Assembly (NCBI GenBank): GCA_007129255.1
Contig: SKVW01000029.1
Location: forward strand, 1 to 41,589
Direction of reading: 5' to 3'
From: Bacteroidales bacterium
GTDB taxonomy: Bacteria; Bacteroidota; Bacteroidia; Bacteroidales; UBA7960
Length of the DNA: 41,589 nucleotides
Shown: positions 31,631 through 40,306 of the stretch, piece after piece
Numbering within the stretch: the stretch's first letter is position 1
How the letters are laid out: every line of letters starts with the position of its first letter
The notes under the pieces: generated by a model
Told to the model about the DNA's origin: nothing
The model's input: only the letters and a program-made list of their open reading frames with translations
Databases searched by the model: none
Made by a program: the position numbers and the translations under genes

Positions 31631-32326
31631 ATGCTAAAAAAAAGAATTTTTTTGCACCTTCCGGCCCCGATCCTTCTTACCTTTTTATTGTTGGCGTTTT
31701 CTCCCGTTTCAGCACAGGATGATTTCCGGGGTCGCATCACTTATGAAATCACCTACGAAGGAAGCCAGATCGACCTGGCAGAAATGGAACAGCTCCCTGC
31801 CATAGCCGAGCTTACCGTTCGTGGCCCCATGGTCAGATGGGAGATGGGAGCAGGTGAACTAAACCAGGTTAAAATTACCAATGCCGAGCAGCAAACCGTA
31901 GCCACCAAGCTGGAAATAGGAAATGAACATTACGTTATTCATCAGGACAGGTATGATATTGAAGAGGAATTAAGTGAAATGATCCGGCCTGATTTTGAGT
32001 ACACCGATGAATATCAGGAAATTATTGGATACCAGTGCCGTAAGGTGATCGCCACAGCCCGGAATCAATACGGGGACAAAGTAACCTTCGAGATTTTCTA
32101 TACCGACGAAATAGACGGTTTTCCCTTTCATTTCGACCATCCCTATAACGAAATACCGGGTCTCATGCTTCGGTATGAAATCCAATCGGGGCCACTCAGG
32201 ATGAAATATGAAGCCACCTCCATCAGGTCAAGGCTGTTTGTGGGAAGAGGTAATTTTCGTATTCCCGACAAATATCAGCCCATTACCTTTGAAGAGCTGC
32301 AGGCAAAACTCCGGGGAGAGTTTTAG
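31631..32326 (+). CDS. Exported protein of unknown function (GLPGLI/DUF4412-like)
   Basis: A 231-residue protein with a clear signal peptide (MLKKRIFLHLPAPILLTFLL, ending AFSPVSAQD). The mature part has the pattern of Bacteroidota GLPGLI or DUF4412-type proteins: FRGRITYEITYEGS at the start, IIGYQCRKVIATARNQYGDK in the middle (a single cysteine in the IxGYxC motif typical of that group), then FEIFYTDEI and IPGLMLRYE. The function is unknown; it is likely periplasmic or on the cell surface. It stands between the decarboxylase gene and ftsK. Confidence 0.75.
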   Translation: MLKKRIFLHLPAPILLTFLLLAFSPVSAQDDFRGRITYEITYEGSQIDLAEMEQLPAIAELTVRGPMVRWEMGAGELNQVKITNAEQQTVATKLEIGNEHYVIHQDRYDIEEELSEMIRPDFEYTDEYQEIIGYQCRKVIATARNQYGDKVTFEIFYTDEIDGFPFHFDHPYNEIPGLMLRYEIQSGPLRMKYEATSIRSRLFVGRGNFRIPDKYQPITFEELQAKLRGEF

Positions 32327-32416
32327 TGCGTTTCGACCCCGTTCAACCTAATTGACCGGCTTTTCTTTCCAAACTCAACAATGCAAAGCTTTCTGCTATT
32401 TAACAATACTTTTTGT

Positions 32417-32424
32417 TAATTTTG
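32417..32424 (+). promoter_or_regulatory. Predicted -7 box TAATTTTG for ftsK
   Basis: Exact TAnnTTTG match followed by C, 28 nt before the ftsK ATG. TTCTG at 32391-32395, 21 nt upstream, is a weak -33 candidate. Confidence 0.42.
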
Positions 32425-32452
32425 CGTTGGAATAAAACCACAATCCATAAGC

Positions 32453-34993
32453 ATGCCCGCAAAATTCAATAAGTATAAAAAAAACACCTACAAGAGCCCC
32501 AAGGCAAAAAAGAACGACCTGGAAGGCAATGAACTTTCCTGGGACTCCTTTCGGGATTTTTTCCGAAACCGCCGATTAAAGAAAACTTTTGGGCTTTTCC
32601 TGGTCATTCTCTCCATTTATATGCTGATGGCCTTTTCGTCTTACCTGGTAAGCTGGAAAGCCGATGATGCAGTCCTTGACGGGCGGGAGTTTAACTGGGA
32701 CCTGCTCACCAATAAAGAAATTGTGGTAGAGAACATGATGGGCCGCTTAGGTGCAATTACCGCGCACCTGTTTATTAACAAATGGTTTGGGATATCTTCC
32801 TTCCTTTTTATTTTTATTTTTTCCTTGCTGGGAATTAAGTTTTTATTGAATTACAAACTTTTGCCCATCAAGCGGTCGTTGGGAGTTGCTGCCTTTTTCC
32901 TGGTATGGATCTCCGTATTTTTTGGCTACCTGATCGGTGCGGGAGAATGGCTGATCCTTGGGGGCGTATTTGGGTTTCAGATGAGCGTTTGGCTCAACGG
33001 CCTGATCGGAAAAGTGGGGACGGCCCTGTTGCTGTTCTTTTCTCTGGGCAGCTTTACCATCCTTGCTTTCGATCCAAACTTTAACCGGCTGGCAGCCATT
33101 ACTTCCCGCCTTTTTTCCGGCAAACTCTTCCCGCACAAACAAGAAGATCAAGAAGGTTCTGTTGAAGGGTATGAGTTTACAAACGGGCAGGAATCTGTTA
33201 CCGAAGACCCGGAAGGTGTCCCTGACCATGAGCCCCGTTCAGAATCAGAGATCATTGCTGCCCTGAGAGCGGAAAACGAAAAAGAACCCGGCCGGGAAGG
33301 GTCAATTGAAGAAGAACTGGAAGTAACCACCGATCAGCAGAATAACAAAATCAGGAACCCTGAAAAGGACCCCGAATGGGAAATTGAAGTGGGCAAAGAA
33401 ACCAACCAGGTCAGCGGGAGCAACTATCAAAGCGTTGAAGATCCCTTTGGTAAAGACGATGAAGACATTCCCGACCTTGCCCATCTTGGTGAGTTCGATC
33501 CAACGTTGGATCTGCCCCATTACAAAATCCCCGGTACGGAATTGCTTGACGAAAGGGGAAGCAACACCATACAGGTTAACAAAGAGGAACTGGAGGCCAA
33601 CAAGAACCGCATCATCGAGACCCTCAACAATTACAGCATTCAGATTGACCGGATCAAGGCCACGGTTGGTCCGACCGTAACCCTTTACGAGATCATTCCG
33701 GCCCCCGGGGTGCGCATTTCCAAAATTAAAAACCTGGAAAATGATATTGCCCTGAGCCTTTCGGCATTGGGAATACGGATCATTGCCCCCATTCCCGGGC
33801 GGGGTACCATTGGCATTGAAGTGCCCAACAGCAATCCCGAGATCGTTTCCATGCGGTCTATACTGGAAAGCGATAAGTTCCAAAACTCCTCCTTTGAATT
33901 ACCCATAGGCCTTGGAAAGACCATTGCCAATGAAACCTTCATCACCGATCTCACCAAAATGCCTCACCTGCTAATGGCAGGGGCTACAGGGCAGGGAAAA
34001 TCCGTCGGTCTTAATGCAGTGCTGGCTTCCATCCTTTATAAAAAGCACCCGGCTTATGTGAAGTTTGTTTTGGTGGACCCCAAAAAAGTTGAACTTACCC
34101 TGTTCTCAAAAATTGAAAGACACTTTCTGGCAAAGCTGCCCGATGCAGAAGAAGCCATTGTTACCGAAACAAGGCAGGTGGTTCGCACTTTAAATTCCCT
34201 GTGTATTGAGATGGACAATCGCTATGATCTGCTTAAAGATGCCCAGGTAAGGAACATCAAAGAATACAATGCCAAGTTTAAGGCGAGGCGGCTGAACCCC
34301 GAACACGGGCATCGTTTTTTGCCTTACATCGTATTGTTTATTGACGAGTTTGCCGACCTGATCATGACCGCGGGCAAAGAAATCGAAATGCCCATTGCCC
34401 GGCTGGCACAGTTGGCCCGGGCCGTGGGTCTGCACCTGATCATTGCCACCCAGCGACCTTCGGTAAATATCATTACCGGAACCATCAAGGCCAACTTCCC
34501 CGCACGCATTGCCTTCAGGGTAACCTCACGCATTGACTCCCGCACCATTCTGGATTCCGGCGGGGCGGATCAGCTGATTGGCAGGGGCGATATGCTGCTT
34601 TCCACCGGCAGCGACCTGCTCAGGTTGCAATGTGCCTTTATTGATACTCCGGAGATCGACCGTATCACTGATTTTATCGGCTCCCAGCGGGCCTATCCGG
34701 ATGCCTTCCATCTGCCGGAATACTTTGATGAGGAATCCTCCGGGGCTGAATCCATGGATCCTTCCGAAAGGGACGAGCTTTTTGAAGATGCCGCACGCAT
34801 AGTGGTGGCCACACAGCAAGGCTCTACTTCCCTGCTGCAAAGAAAACTTAAACTAGGTTACAACCGTGCAGGACGCATTATCGACCAGCTTGAGGCCGCA
34901 GGAATTGTCGGCGCTTTTGAAGGCAGCAAGGCAAGAAACGTTAAAATAAAGGACGAAGTGGCTTTGGAACAAATTTTGCGTCAGGAATCTTAA
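32453..34993 (+). CDS. ftsK: DNA translocase FtsK/SpoIIIE
   Basis: An 846-residue septal DNA pump that clears and resolves chromosome termini at division. The N-terminal 205 residues carry four to five membrane helices. A charged, low-complexity linker runs from about 225 to 340, followed by the alpha domain. The RecA-like motor has Walker A GATGQGKS at 510-517 and Walker B FIDEFADL (D631, E632). The gamma winged-helix domain occupies about 775-846 (SLLQRKLKLGYNRAGRIIDQ, then LEAAGIVGAF), which reads orienting sequences. All motor elements are intact. lolA follows within 70 bp, a common Bacteroidota pair. Confidence 0.97.
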   Translation: MPAKFNKYKKNTYKSPKAKKNDLEGNELSWDSFRDFFRNRRLKKTFGLFLVILSIYMLMAFSSYLVSWKADDAVLDGREFNWDLLTNKEIVVENMMGRLGAITAHLFINKWFGISSFLFIFIFSLLGIKFLLNYKLLPIKRSLGVAAFFLVWISVFFGYLIGAGEWLILGGVFGFQMSVWLNGLIGKVGTALLLFFSLGSFTILAFDPNFNRLAAITSRLFSGKLFPHKQEDQEGSVEGYEFTNGQESVTEDPEGVPDHEPRSESEIIAALRAENEKEPGREGSIEEELEVTTDQQNNKIRNPEKDPEWEIEVGKETNQVSGSNYQSVEDPFGKDDEDIPDLAHLGEFDPTLDLPHYKIPGTELLDERGSNTIQVNKEELEANKNRIIETLNNYSIQIDRIKATVGPTVTLYEIIPAPGVRISKIKNLENDIALSLSALGIRIIAPIPGRGTIGIEVPNSNPEIVSMRSILESDKFQNSSFELPIGLGKTIANETFITDLTKMPHLLMAGATGQGKSVGLNAVLASILYKKHPAYVKFVLVDPKKVELTLFSKIERHFLAKLPDAEEAIVTETRQVVRTLNSLCIEMDNRYDLLKDAQVRNIKEYNAKFKARRLNPEHGHRFLPYIVLFIDEFADLIMTAGKEIEMPIARLAQLARAVGLHLIIATQRPSVNIITGTIKANFPARIAFRVTSRIDSRTILDSGGADQLIGRGDMLLSTGSDLLRLQCAFIDTPEIDRITDFIGSQRAYPDAFHLPEYFDEESSGAESMDPSERDELFEDAARIVVATQQGSTSLLQRKLKLGYNRAGRIIDQLEAAGIVGAFEGSKARNVKIKDEVALEQILRQES

Positions 34994-35058
34994 AAACCCA
35001 TGTAGCAGGTCATTCCCCCTGGCTCTGTTTCATGATTAACCTTAAAATGATCTCAACA

Positions 35059-35721
35059 ATGAAAATCCTTTGGCTAGCAGTATTATTTTCAATGATTTCC
35101 TCCGGAATGGTTTATTCCCAGGAAACCCCTCCCCAGCGAAGGTTTGAAGAAAAAGGCGAACAGCTCATGAAAGAAGCCAGCCAGCGCTTGAAAGCTTATC
35201 GCTCGCTGAAGATTGAATTTACCTACACCATGGAAAATAAAAGCCAGGATTTTGAAGAAAGTATGGCCGGCGTTCTTTTTGCCCAGGGAGATAAATATTA
35301 TATGGAGGTAGGTGACAATCTTTTTGTTTCCGACGGAGAAACCGTATGGTCTTACCTTGAGGAAATGGAGGAATTGCATATTAACCTGGCAGAATATACC
35401 GAAGGCGGACTGACACCTACTTCTGTTCTGGAAGAATTTGACCAGGAATTCCGCTCAAAATTTATCCGCCAGGAAAGCCACGAAGGTAAAGAGGTTGACA
35501 TCATCGACCTGCTGCCCAATGAGCCCCAGGCCTTTTTCAAATACCGTGTAGCCCTGGATGCCAAAACCAAAATGCTGGTTTACACCATGGCCTATGACCG
35601 GCATGGGGGAACCTACACCTATTCCATTGACCGTTTCCAGCCCAACATAGAAATTCCTTCAGAAAAATTTTCTTTTTCAATGGAAGATTACCAGGATATT
35701 GAAGTTATCGATCTCCGCTGA
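35059..35721 (+). CDS. lolA: LolA-like outer-membrane lipoprotein carrier
   Basis: A periplasmic carrier of the LolA/LppM-like fold, which takes lipoproteins from the LolCDE transporter to the outer membrane. The start at 35059 gives a 220-residue preprotein whose signal peptide is MKILWLAVLFSMISSGMVYS; a start at 35032 would add nine residues before it. The mature part contains LKAYRSLKIEFTYTMENKSQ, MAGVLFAQGDKYYMEVGDN, and DGETVWSYLEEMEELHI, typical of LolA proteins. It follows ftsK. Its last 17 bp overlap the 3' end of the convergent LysM gene. Confidence 0.85.
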   Translation: MKILWLAVLFSMISSGMVYSQETPPQRRFEEKGEQLMKEASQRLKAYRSLKIEFTYTMENKSQDFEESMAGVLFAQGDKYYMEVGDNLFVSDGETVWSYLEEMEELHINLAEYTEGGLTPTSVLEEFDQEFRSKFIRQESHEGKEVDIIDLLPNEPQAFFKYRVALDAKTKMLVYTMAYDRHGGTYTYSIDRFQPNIEIPSEKFSFSMEDYQDIEVIDLR

Positions 35722-37786
35722 GACTTTCTTTGGCTTTCCTGCTTTCTTTGGCAGTCATTACCGGCGTTCTTACATCTTTTTTCCGGAAATCCTGATAGTG
35801 AAAAATACGTGTATGCCGGTTTTCCCATCCATTTTCATTGCCCATGGTGCGTTGAAAGTCAAATGGCTGGTCGTACCGGGGAGCATCCATGGCATTAATG
35901 CAGCGCGAAAAACCGCTGCCGAATTTTTGCAGGGCATTGAAAAAGAAATAAGCGGTCTGTGCTCCTTTAAATGCATATTCCCCGGGTTCAGTATCGAAGA
36001 GATTCCGGTAGTTTAAAACAAAATCCTGGATATGGAAAGACTGGTAATCATAAAACTCCGGTGTAAAAATATGTACATTGAGGTTTTGCAGGTAATCCAC
36101 TTCCAGGGTCTCATAATCCTGCCATTGCGGGATACCAAAAATGGTAATATCAAAAGTATCCAACTGCTCAGCCAGTGCCCTCAAATAGCTGGAAACAAAA
36201 GGTTCGCCACTGATCAGGGTGATCAGGACATTTTTTTTGTTCTCATCCATTTTTTCCAGAATCCCTTCCACCTTCAGGGAATCATAGATCACTTCTTTGA
36301 CGTTGGAAGGGGGTTGCCACCTGTGAACCTGCTGAAGCCCGGTCTCAGTATGGGATGGCAAACGATGCTGAAGGATTGAGTCATTGACCACCAGCACATT
36401 GGTACGACGGTTGCCCACCAGGGTGCCATTAAAGAAATAACCGTCAATGCGGGCCAGGTTCAGGCTGTCATTGAAATGCCGGATATAGCCGACCTCACCC
36501 ATCAGGTCTTCTTTAAATCCTGCAATAAGTTCAACGGCTCCCGGCTGGTTATTATGCACAATAAAGATGTTTTGATCGGGATAATTGCGCGAAACAAATT
36601 TGGAAAGATCTTCAAGCTGTGCTTCCAAAGATGGGGTAGCCTGAAACAGATTGGGAAACCCCCGGATCTGCCGGTTATCATCCAAAAGCGGGGAAACCAC
36701 AGGGATATTGTTTCTCAGGCCATACCCGGCAACAAAGCTTAGGGTTTCCCTGTGAAACGGGCCAATGATCAGGTCCATATCCTGAAATTCGGGTGTGCGG
36801 ATCACCTCCCGGGCTTTGGTAAGGTCGCGGGAAACATCATAAACATGCAGGGTAAAATCACCTCCTTCTTTTTTCACAGAATCCAAAGCCATCAAAACAC
36901 CTTTATAATACTCGATAAAGGAGAAAGACCGATGGTCGAGGGGAAGTTCAGGAATGGTGTCGTGTCCTGTCAGTTCTTCCAGGAATAAAGGGATCAGCAG
37001 GGCAACATGGTAATGATCTTTAAGCTCGGGTTCAAAACAATCGGGGTCAATTTTTTCACCGGGTTTTTCGGTGATCTCCGGGGGAAGAAATATATAACCG
37101 TCTCTGGGAGGCACCCTTTCGGGAAGGCCTTTTTCACTGTTGGGTGCAGGCAGGCGGATGCGCTGCCCTTCTTTAAGACCTTCGGCAGCAACTGCAGGAT
37201 TCAATGCTCTGAGCTGATCTATGCTGATGCCAAATTGCCGGGAAATGCCATATTCTGTTTCTCCGGCCGATACCGTATAATGAAGATAGGTGTCATCCTC
37301 TTCCACAAACACAGGAATTTTTAACACCTGCCTGACCTGCAATCCTGACCTGGCATCGGGATTATGAAACAAAATTTCCTCCATGGGCACATTGTATTGA
37401 CGCGAAATTCCAAAAAGGGTTTCCCGCCGCTGCACCTTATGCCGGATGAAACCGTCTTCAACCTCAACTTCATCAAGCTTTTTCTCTCTTCTGTCTTCTT
37501 CCTTTTCTTGGGTATCTGCAGGAATGCGGATGATCTGATCGTAATTCAGCCCAGATTCCAGGTCAGGGTTTTCGGCAACGATTTCATCAATGCTTACCCC
37601 ATAAGCCCGGGCAATGCTGTACAAGGTCTGCCCCTGCAATACCGCATGAAAATAATAAGGCTTCCCGTTCACCATCTGAATGGTTTCCGAGCGGTTGGTA
37701 ATGCCGTGGTCTTGCGCCTGGCTCACCAGGCCGGAAACTGCCAGGAAAAACCCGACCAGGAAAAAAATGGTCCTTATCACAATCAC
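35705..37786 (-). CDS. LysM-repeat / periplasmic-binding-protein fusion
   Basis: A 693-residue exported protein. A signal peptide (to about 25) is followed by three LysM peptidoglycan-binding repeats at about 46-89, 115-157 and 169-212 (for example HKVQRRETLFGISRQYNVPM). The rest, from about 255 to 670, looks like a type 1 periplasmic binding fold (HVALLIPLFLEEL, LIIGPFHRETLSFVAGYG, NIPVVSPLLDDNRQI), as in the LppC/LpoA lipoprotein group. In LpoA that fold activates a penicillin-binding protein, so a wall-associated regulatory or ligand-sensing role is possible but inferred. It is next to guaA and converges with lolA, overlapping it by 17 bp. A TATTTTTG box lies 47 nt upstream. Confidence 0.88.
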   Translation of the reverse strand: MIVIRTIFFLVGFFLAVSGLVSQAQDHGITNRSETIQMVNGKPYYFHAVLQGQTLYSIARAYGVSIDEIVAENPDLESGLNYDQIIRIPADTQEKEEDRREKKLDEVEVEDGFIRHKVQRRETLFGISRQYNVPMEEILFHNPDARSGLQVRQVLKIPVFVEEDDTYLHYTVSAGETEYGISRQFGISIDQLRALNPAVAAEGLKEGQRIRLPAPNSEKGLPERVPPRDGYIFLPPEITEKPGEKIDPDCFEPELKDHYHVALLIPLFLEELTGHDTIPELPLDHRSFSFIEYYKGVLMALDSVKKEGGDFTLHVYDVSRDLTKAREVIRTPEFQDMDLIIGPFHRETLSFVAGYGLRNNIPVVSPLLDDNRQIRGFPNLFQATPSLEAQLEDLSKFVSRNYPDQNIFIVHNNQPGAVELIAGFKEDLMGEVGYIRHFNDSLNLARIDGYFFNGTLVGNRRTNVLVVNDSILQHRLPSHTETGLQQVHRWQPPSNVKEVIYDSLKVEGILEKMDENKKNVLITLISGEPFVSSYLRALAEQLDTFDITIFGIPQWQDYETLEVDYLQNLNVHIFTPEFYDYQSFHIQDFVLNYRNLFDTEPGEYAFKGAQTAYFFFNALQKFGSGFSRCINAMDAPRYDQPFDFQRTMGNENGWENRHTRIFHYQDFRKKDVRTPVMTAKESRKAKESLSGDR

Positions 37787-37833
37787 AGGTTTTGTTTACA
37801 TTAATATATTACGTAAAAGCCGGAGCTAAATTG

Positions 37834-37841
37834 CAAAAATA
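37834..37841 (-). promoter_or_regulatory. Predicted -7 box TATTTTTG for the LysM/PBP1 gene
   Basis: Exact TAnnTTTG match followed by CA on the minus strand, 47 nt before the ATG, in the 61-bp gap after guaA. Confidence 0.4.
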
Positions 37842-37847
37842 CAAAAA

Positions 37848-39377
37848 CTATTCCCATTCGATGGTAGCGGGAGGTTTGGAACTGATATCATATACCACCC
37901 TGTTCACCCCTTTTACATTGTTGATGATGTCGTTACTTACTTTGGAGAGGAAATCATAAGGCAAATGGACCCAGTCGGCCGTCATTCCGTCGGTTGACTC
38001 CACCGCCCGCAATACCACGACATTTTCATAGGTACGCTCATCTCCCATCACGCCTACCGATTGCACCGGCAGCAAAATGGCGGCTGCCTGCCATACATCT
38101 TTATAAAGATCATGCTGGCGCAATGACTGAATAAAATAATGATCAACTTCCTGCAAAATGCGTACCTTTTCGGCGGTAACCTCCCCAAGAATGCGGATAC
38201 CCAGACCCGGACCGGGAAAAGGATGCCTTCCCAGAATGGTATTGGAAATGTTCAGGGTGCGGCCTACCCGTCTTACTTCGTCCTTGAACAAAGAGTTCAG
38301 GGGTTCCACAACTTTCAGTTTCATCACTTCCGGTAACCCCCCCACGTTATGATGGGATTTGATGGTGGCTGAAGGTCCGTTTACCGACACGGATTCAATT
38401 ACATCGGGATAAATGGTGCCCTGGGCCAGCCAGTTCACATCTTTAATATCATGGGCTTCTTCGTCAAATACTTCTATGAATACCCTGCCAATGGCTTTTC
38501 TTTTTTCTTCAGGATCGGTAATGCCTTTCAGGGCCTCAAGAAAACGGGGAGCGGCCTGCACTCCTTTTACGTTCAGGCCCATGTGCAGGTAAGAATTCAA
38601 AACATCCTCAAACTCATTTTTGCGCAACAATCCATTGTCCACGAAAATGCAGTGAAGCTGTTTGCCAATGGCCTGGTGCAACAATACGGCGGCAACACTG
38701 GAATCAACCCCTCCGGAAAGACCAAGGACCACCTTGTCATTACCGAGTTTCTTTTTCAGGGAATCTACTGTCATGTTTACAAAAGATTCGGGTGTCCAGT
38801 CCTGCGAGCAGCCGCAAATATCCACCAAAAAATTCTTTAGCAGCCGGCTGCCCTGTTTGGTGTGATACACCTCCGGATGAAACTGCAGGCCAAAGGTAGG
38901 CTTGTCGGTGGCCCGGAAAGCTGCCACACCAATATCGTTGGTTCGGGCGATCAGTTCATACCCAAAAGGAAGACGGGTAATGGTATCGGCATGCGACATC
39001 CACACCTGTGATCCCTTGTCAATTTGTTGTAAAAGCGGGTCTCCTGCATCGATATAAGAAAGATTGGCCCGGCCGTATTCCCTTGTATTGGAAGCTTCCA
39101 CCTCTCCCCCATGGGTCATGGTGATGTACTGTGCGCCAAAACAAATGCCTAAGATCGGTACTTTCCCGTCGCACCAGACAATATCCGGCTTGGGAGATCC
39201 TGGGTCACGCACACTAAAGGGGCTTCCCGACAAAATAACGCCTTTGATTGGTTTAAGGTCGGCGGGTTGGTAATGGTAAGGCTGAATTTCACAATATACG
39301 TTTAATTCCCTAACCCTCCTGGCTATCAACTGGGTGTATTGAGAGCCAAAATCCAGTATCAGAATCATTTCTTGCAT
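37848..39377 (-). CDS. guaA: GMP synthase (glutamine-hydrolysing)
   Basis: A 509-residue two-domain enzyme converting XMP to GMP. The class I amidotransferase domain has the nucleophile C79 (LGICFGAQ) and the triad partners H167 and E169 (QFHPEVYHT). The ATP-pyrophosphatase domain has the SGGVDSS loop at 221-227, and the C-terminal dimerisation domain ends IEWE, as GuaA proteins do. The ATG at 39377 ([16 protein letters not shown]) is the usual Bacteroidota start. The predicted -7 box ends only 4 nt before it, so a transcript from this box would be nearly leaderless. Confidence 0.97.
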   Translation of the reverse strand: MQEMILILDFGSQYTQLIARRVRELNVYCEIQPYHYQPADLKPIKGVILSGSPFSVRDPGSPKPDIVWCDGKVPILGICFGAQYITMTHGGEVEASNTREYGRANLSYIDAGDPLLQQIDKGSQVWMSHADTITRLPFGYELIARTNDIGVAAFRATDKPTFGLQFHPEVYHTKQGSRLLKNFLVDICGCSQDWTPESFVNMTVDSLKKKLGNDKVVLGLSGGVDSSVAAVLLHQAIGKQLHCIFVDNGLLRKNEFEDVLNSYLHMGLNVKGVQAAPRFLEALKGITDPEEKRKAIGRVFIEVFDEEAHDIKDVNWLAQGTIYPDVIESVSVNGPSATIKSHHNVGGLPEVMKLKVVEPLNSLFKDEVRRVGRTLNISNTILGRHPFPGPGLGIRILGEVTAEKVRILQEVDHYFIQSLRQHDLYKDVWQAAAILLPVQSVGVMGDERTYENVVVLRAVESTDGMTADWVHLPYDFLSKVSNDIINNVKGVNRVVYDISSKPPATIEWE

Positions 39378-39381
39378 GATG

Positions 39382-39389
39382 CAAAGATA
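39382..39389 (-). promoter_or_regulatory. Predicted -7 box TATCTTTG for guaA
   Basis: Exact TAnnTTTG match on the minus strand, followed by CATC and then the guaA start codon. It overlaps the perfect palindrome AGATAATTATCT (39385-39396), and its TTG starts the dyad TTGCAT-C-ATGCAA (39373-39385). Confidence 0.42.
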
Positions 39390-39396
39390 ATTATCT
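39385..39396. promoter_or_regulatory. Palindrome AGATAATTATCT at the guaA promoter
   Basis: A 12-bp perfect palindrome covering the upstream half of the guaA -7 box. A possible operator; short AT-rich palindromes also arise by chance. Confidence 0.3.
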
Positions 39397-39453
39397 GAAC
39401 AATTAATCTTACCTTCAGCAAAGGATATTCCTTCACATTTTTTTTGGAATTGT

Positions 39454-39461
39454 TATTTTTG
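39454..39461 (+). promoter_or_regulatory. Predicted -7 box TATTTTTG for the YggS gene
   Basis: Exact TAnnTTTG match followed by CATC, 23 nt before the ATG at 39485. guaA and this gene diverge from the 107-bp region that holds both boxes. Confidence 0.42.
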
Positions 39462-39484
39462 CATCAGTTAAAAACAGGACCCAT

Positions 39485-40156
39485 ATGAACATTGCAGATA
39501 ATTACAGGAAAATACTGGAGAAAATTCCGGAAGGCGTAAAATTAATTGCCATCACCAAAACCAAAACCCCGGAAGAGATCATGGAAGTTTATGAGTGTGG
39601 CCACCGGCATTTTGGGGAAAGCAAAGCCCAGGAAATGGTTCCTAAAAAAGAAGAATTGCCTGATGATATCCGGTGGCATATGGTAGGGCACCTGCAATCA
39701 AACAAGGTAAAATACATTGCCCCATTTGTTTCCCTGATCCATTCGGTAGACAGCCTGAAACTGCTAAAAGTGATCAACAAAGAAGGACGTAAAAGCCAAA
39801 GGGTGATCCCCTGCCTGCTGCAGCTCCATATTGCAGATGAAACCTCCAAGTTTGGGATGTCCTTTGAAGAAACCTGCGAACTGCTGGAAAGTGAAGCCTA
39901 CAAAGCTATGGAACATATTAAGGTTCATGGGTTGATGGGAATGGCCACCTTCACCGAATACGAGGAAAAAGTTGCCGGAGAGTTCCGGCAGCTGAAAAAT
40001 CATTTTCAGGAAATTAAGAAAAAGTATTTTGCGGAAGATGAGGCTTTTCGCGAAATTTCAATGGGCATGTCCGATGATTACCAAATCGGCATTAAAGAAG
40101 GCAGTACCATGGTCAGGGTTGGCAGCGCCATTTTCGGGGAAAGGCAGTACACCTGA
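39485..40156 (+). CDS. YggS-family PLP-binding protein (PLP homeostasis)
   Basis: A 223-residue single-barrel PLP-binding protein of the YggS/PROSC family, which buffers pyridoxal phosphate and has no known catalytic reaction. The PLP lysine is K25 in LIAITKTKTPEEI. FGESKAQEM corresponds to the family FGENRVQE motif. WHMVGHLQSNKVKYI and the C-terminal phosphate-binding SMGMSDDYQIGIKEGSTMVR, then VGSAIFGER, are intact. Length is typical. It is a single-gene unit diverging from guaA and ending before a terminator candidate at 40222-40260. Confidence 0.95.
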   Translation: MNIADNYRKILEKIPEGVKLIAITKTKTPEEIMEVYECGHRHFGESKAQEMVPKKEELPDDIRWHMVGHLQSNKVKYIAPFVSLIHSVDSLKLLKVINKEGRKSQRVIPCLLQLHIADETSKFGMSFEETCELLESEAYKAMEHIKVHGLMGMATFTEYEEKVAGEFRQLKNHFQEIKKKYFAEDEAFREISMGMSDDYQIGIKEGSTMVRVGSAIFGERQYT

Positions 40157-40221
40157 AACCCCCTTAGAAAAGCCTTTTAAAAGGGGACTTTATTAAATGA
40201 ATCCTGGGAAGAAATTCTAAG

Positions 40222-40260
40222 AAAGCAGGACCCTTTCTCTTGGATAGGCTCTGCTTTTTT
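40222..40260 (+). terminator. Terminator candidate after the YggS gene
   Basis: AAAGCAG pairs with CTGCTTT; one G-U pair, one mismatch and two further G-C pairs extend the stem (40222-40232 with 40247-40257) around a 14-nt loop, ending in six T. A second, weaker inverted repeat, CCCCTT/AAGGGG, lies at 40160-40186. The RND gene converges from the other side, 46 bp further on. Confidence 0.5.
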
Positions 40261-40306
40261 AGGATTTACGCAGTATCTCCTTTTTCCGGAAAATCATGCC
40301 GAAAAT

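Noticed and set aside
33302-33883. 193-codon open frame opposite ftsK
   Set aside because: Antisense shadow of the well-supported ftsK gene, with no family resemblance.
40160-40186. CCCCTT/AAGGGG inverted repeat as the main terminator after the YggS gene
   Set aside because: Only six base pairs with a 15-nt loop and a poor T-tract; the hairpin at 40222-40260 is the better candidate.
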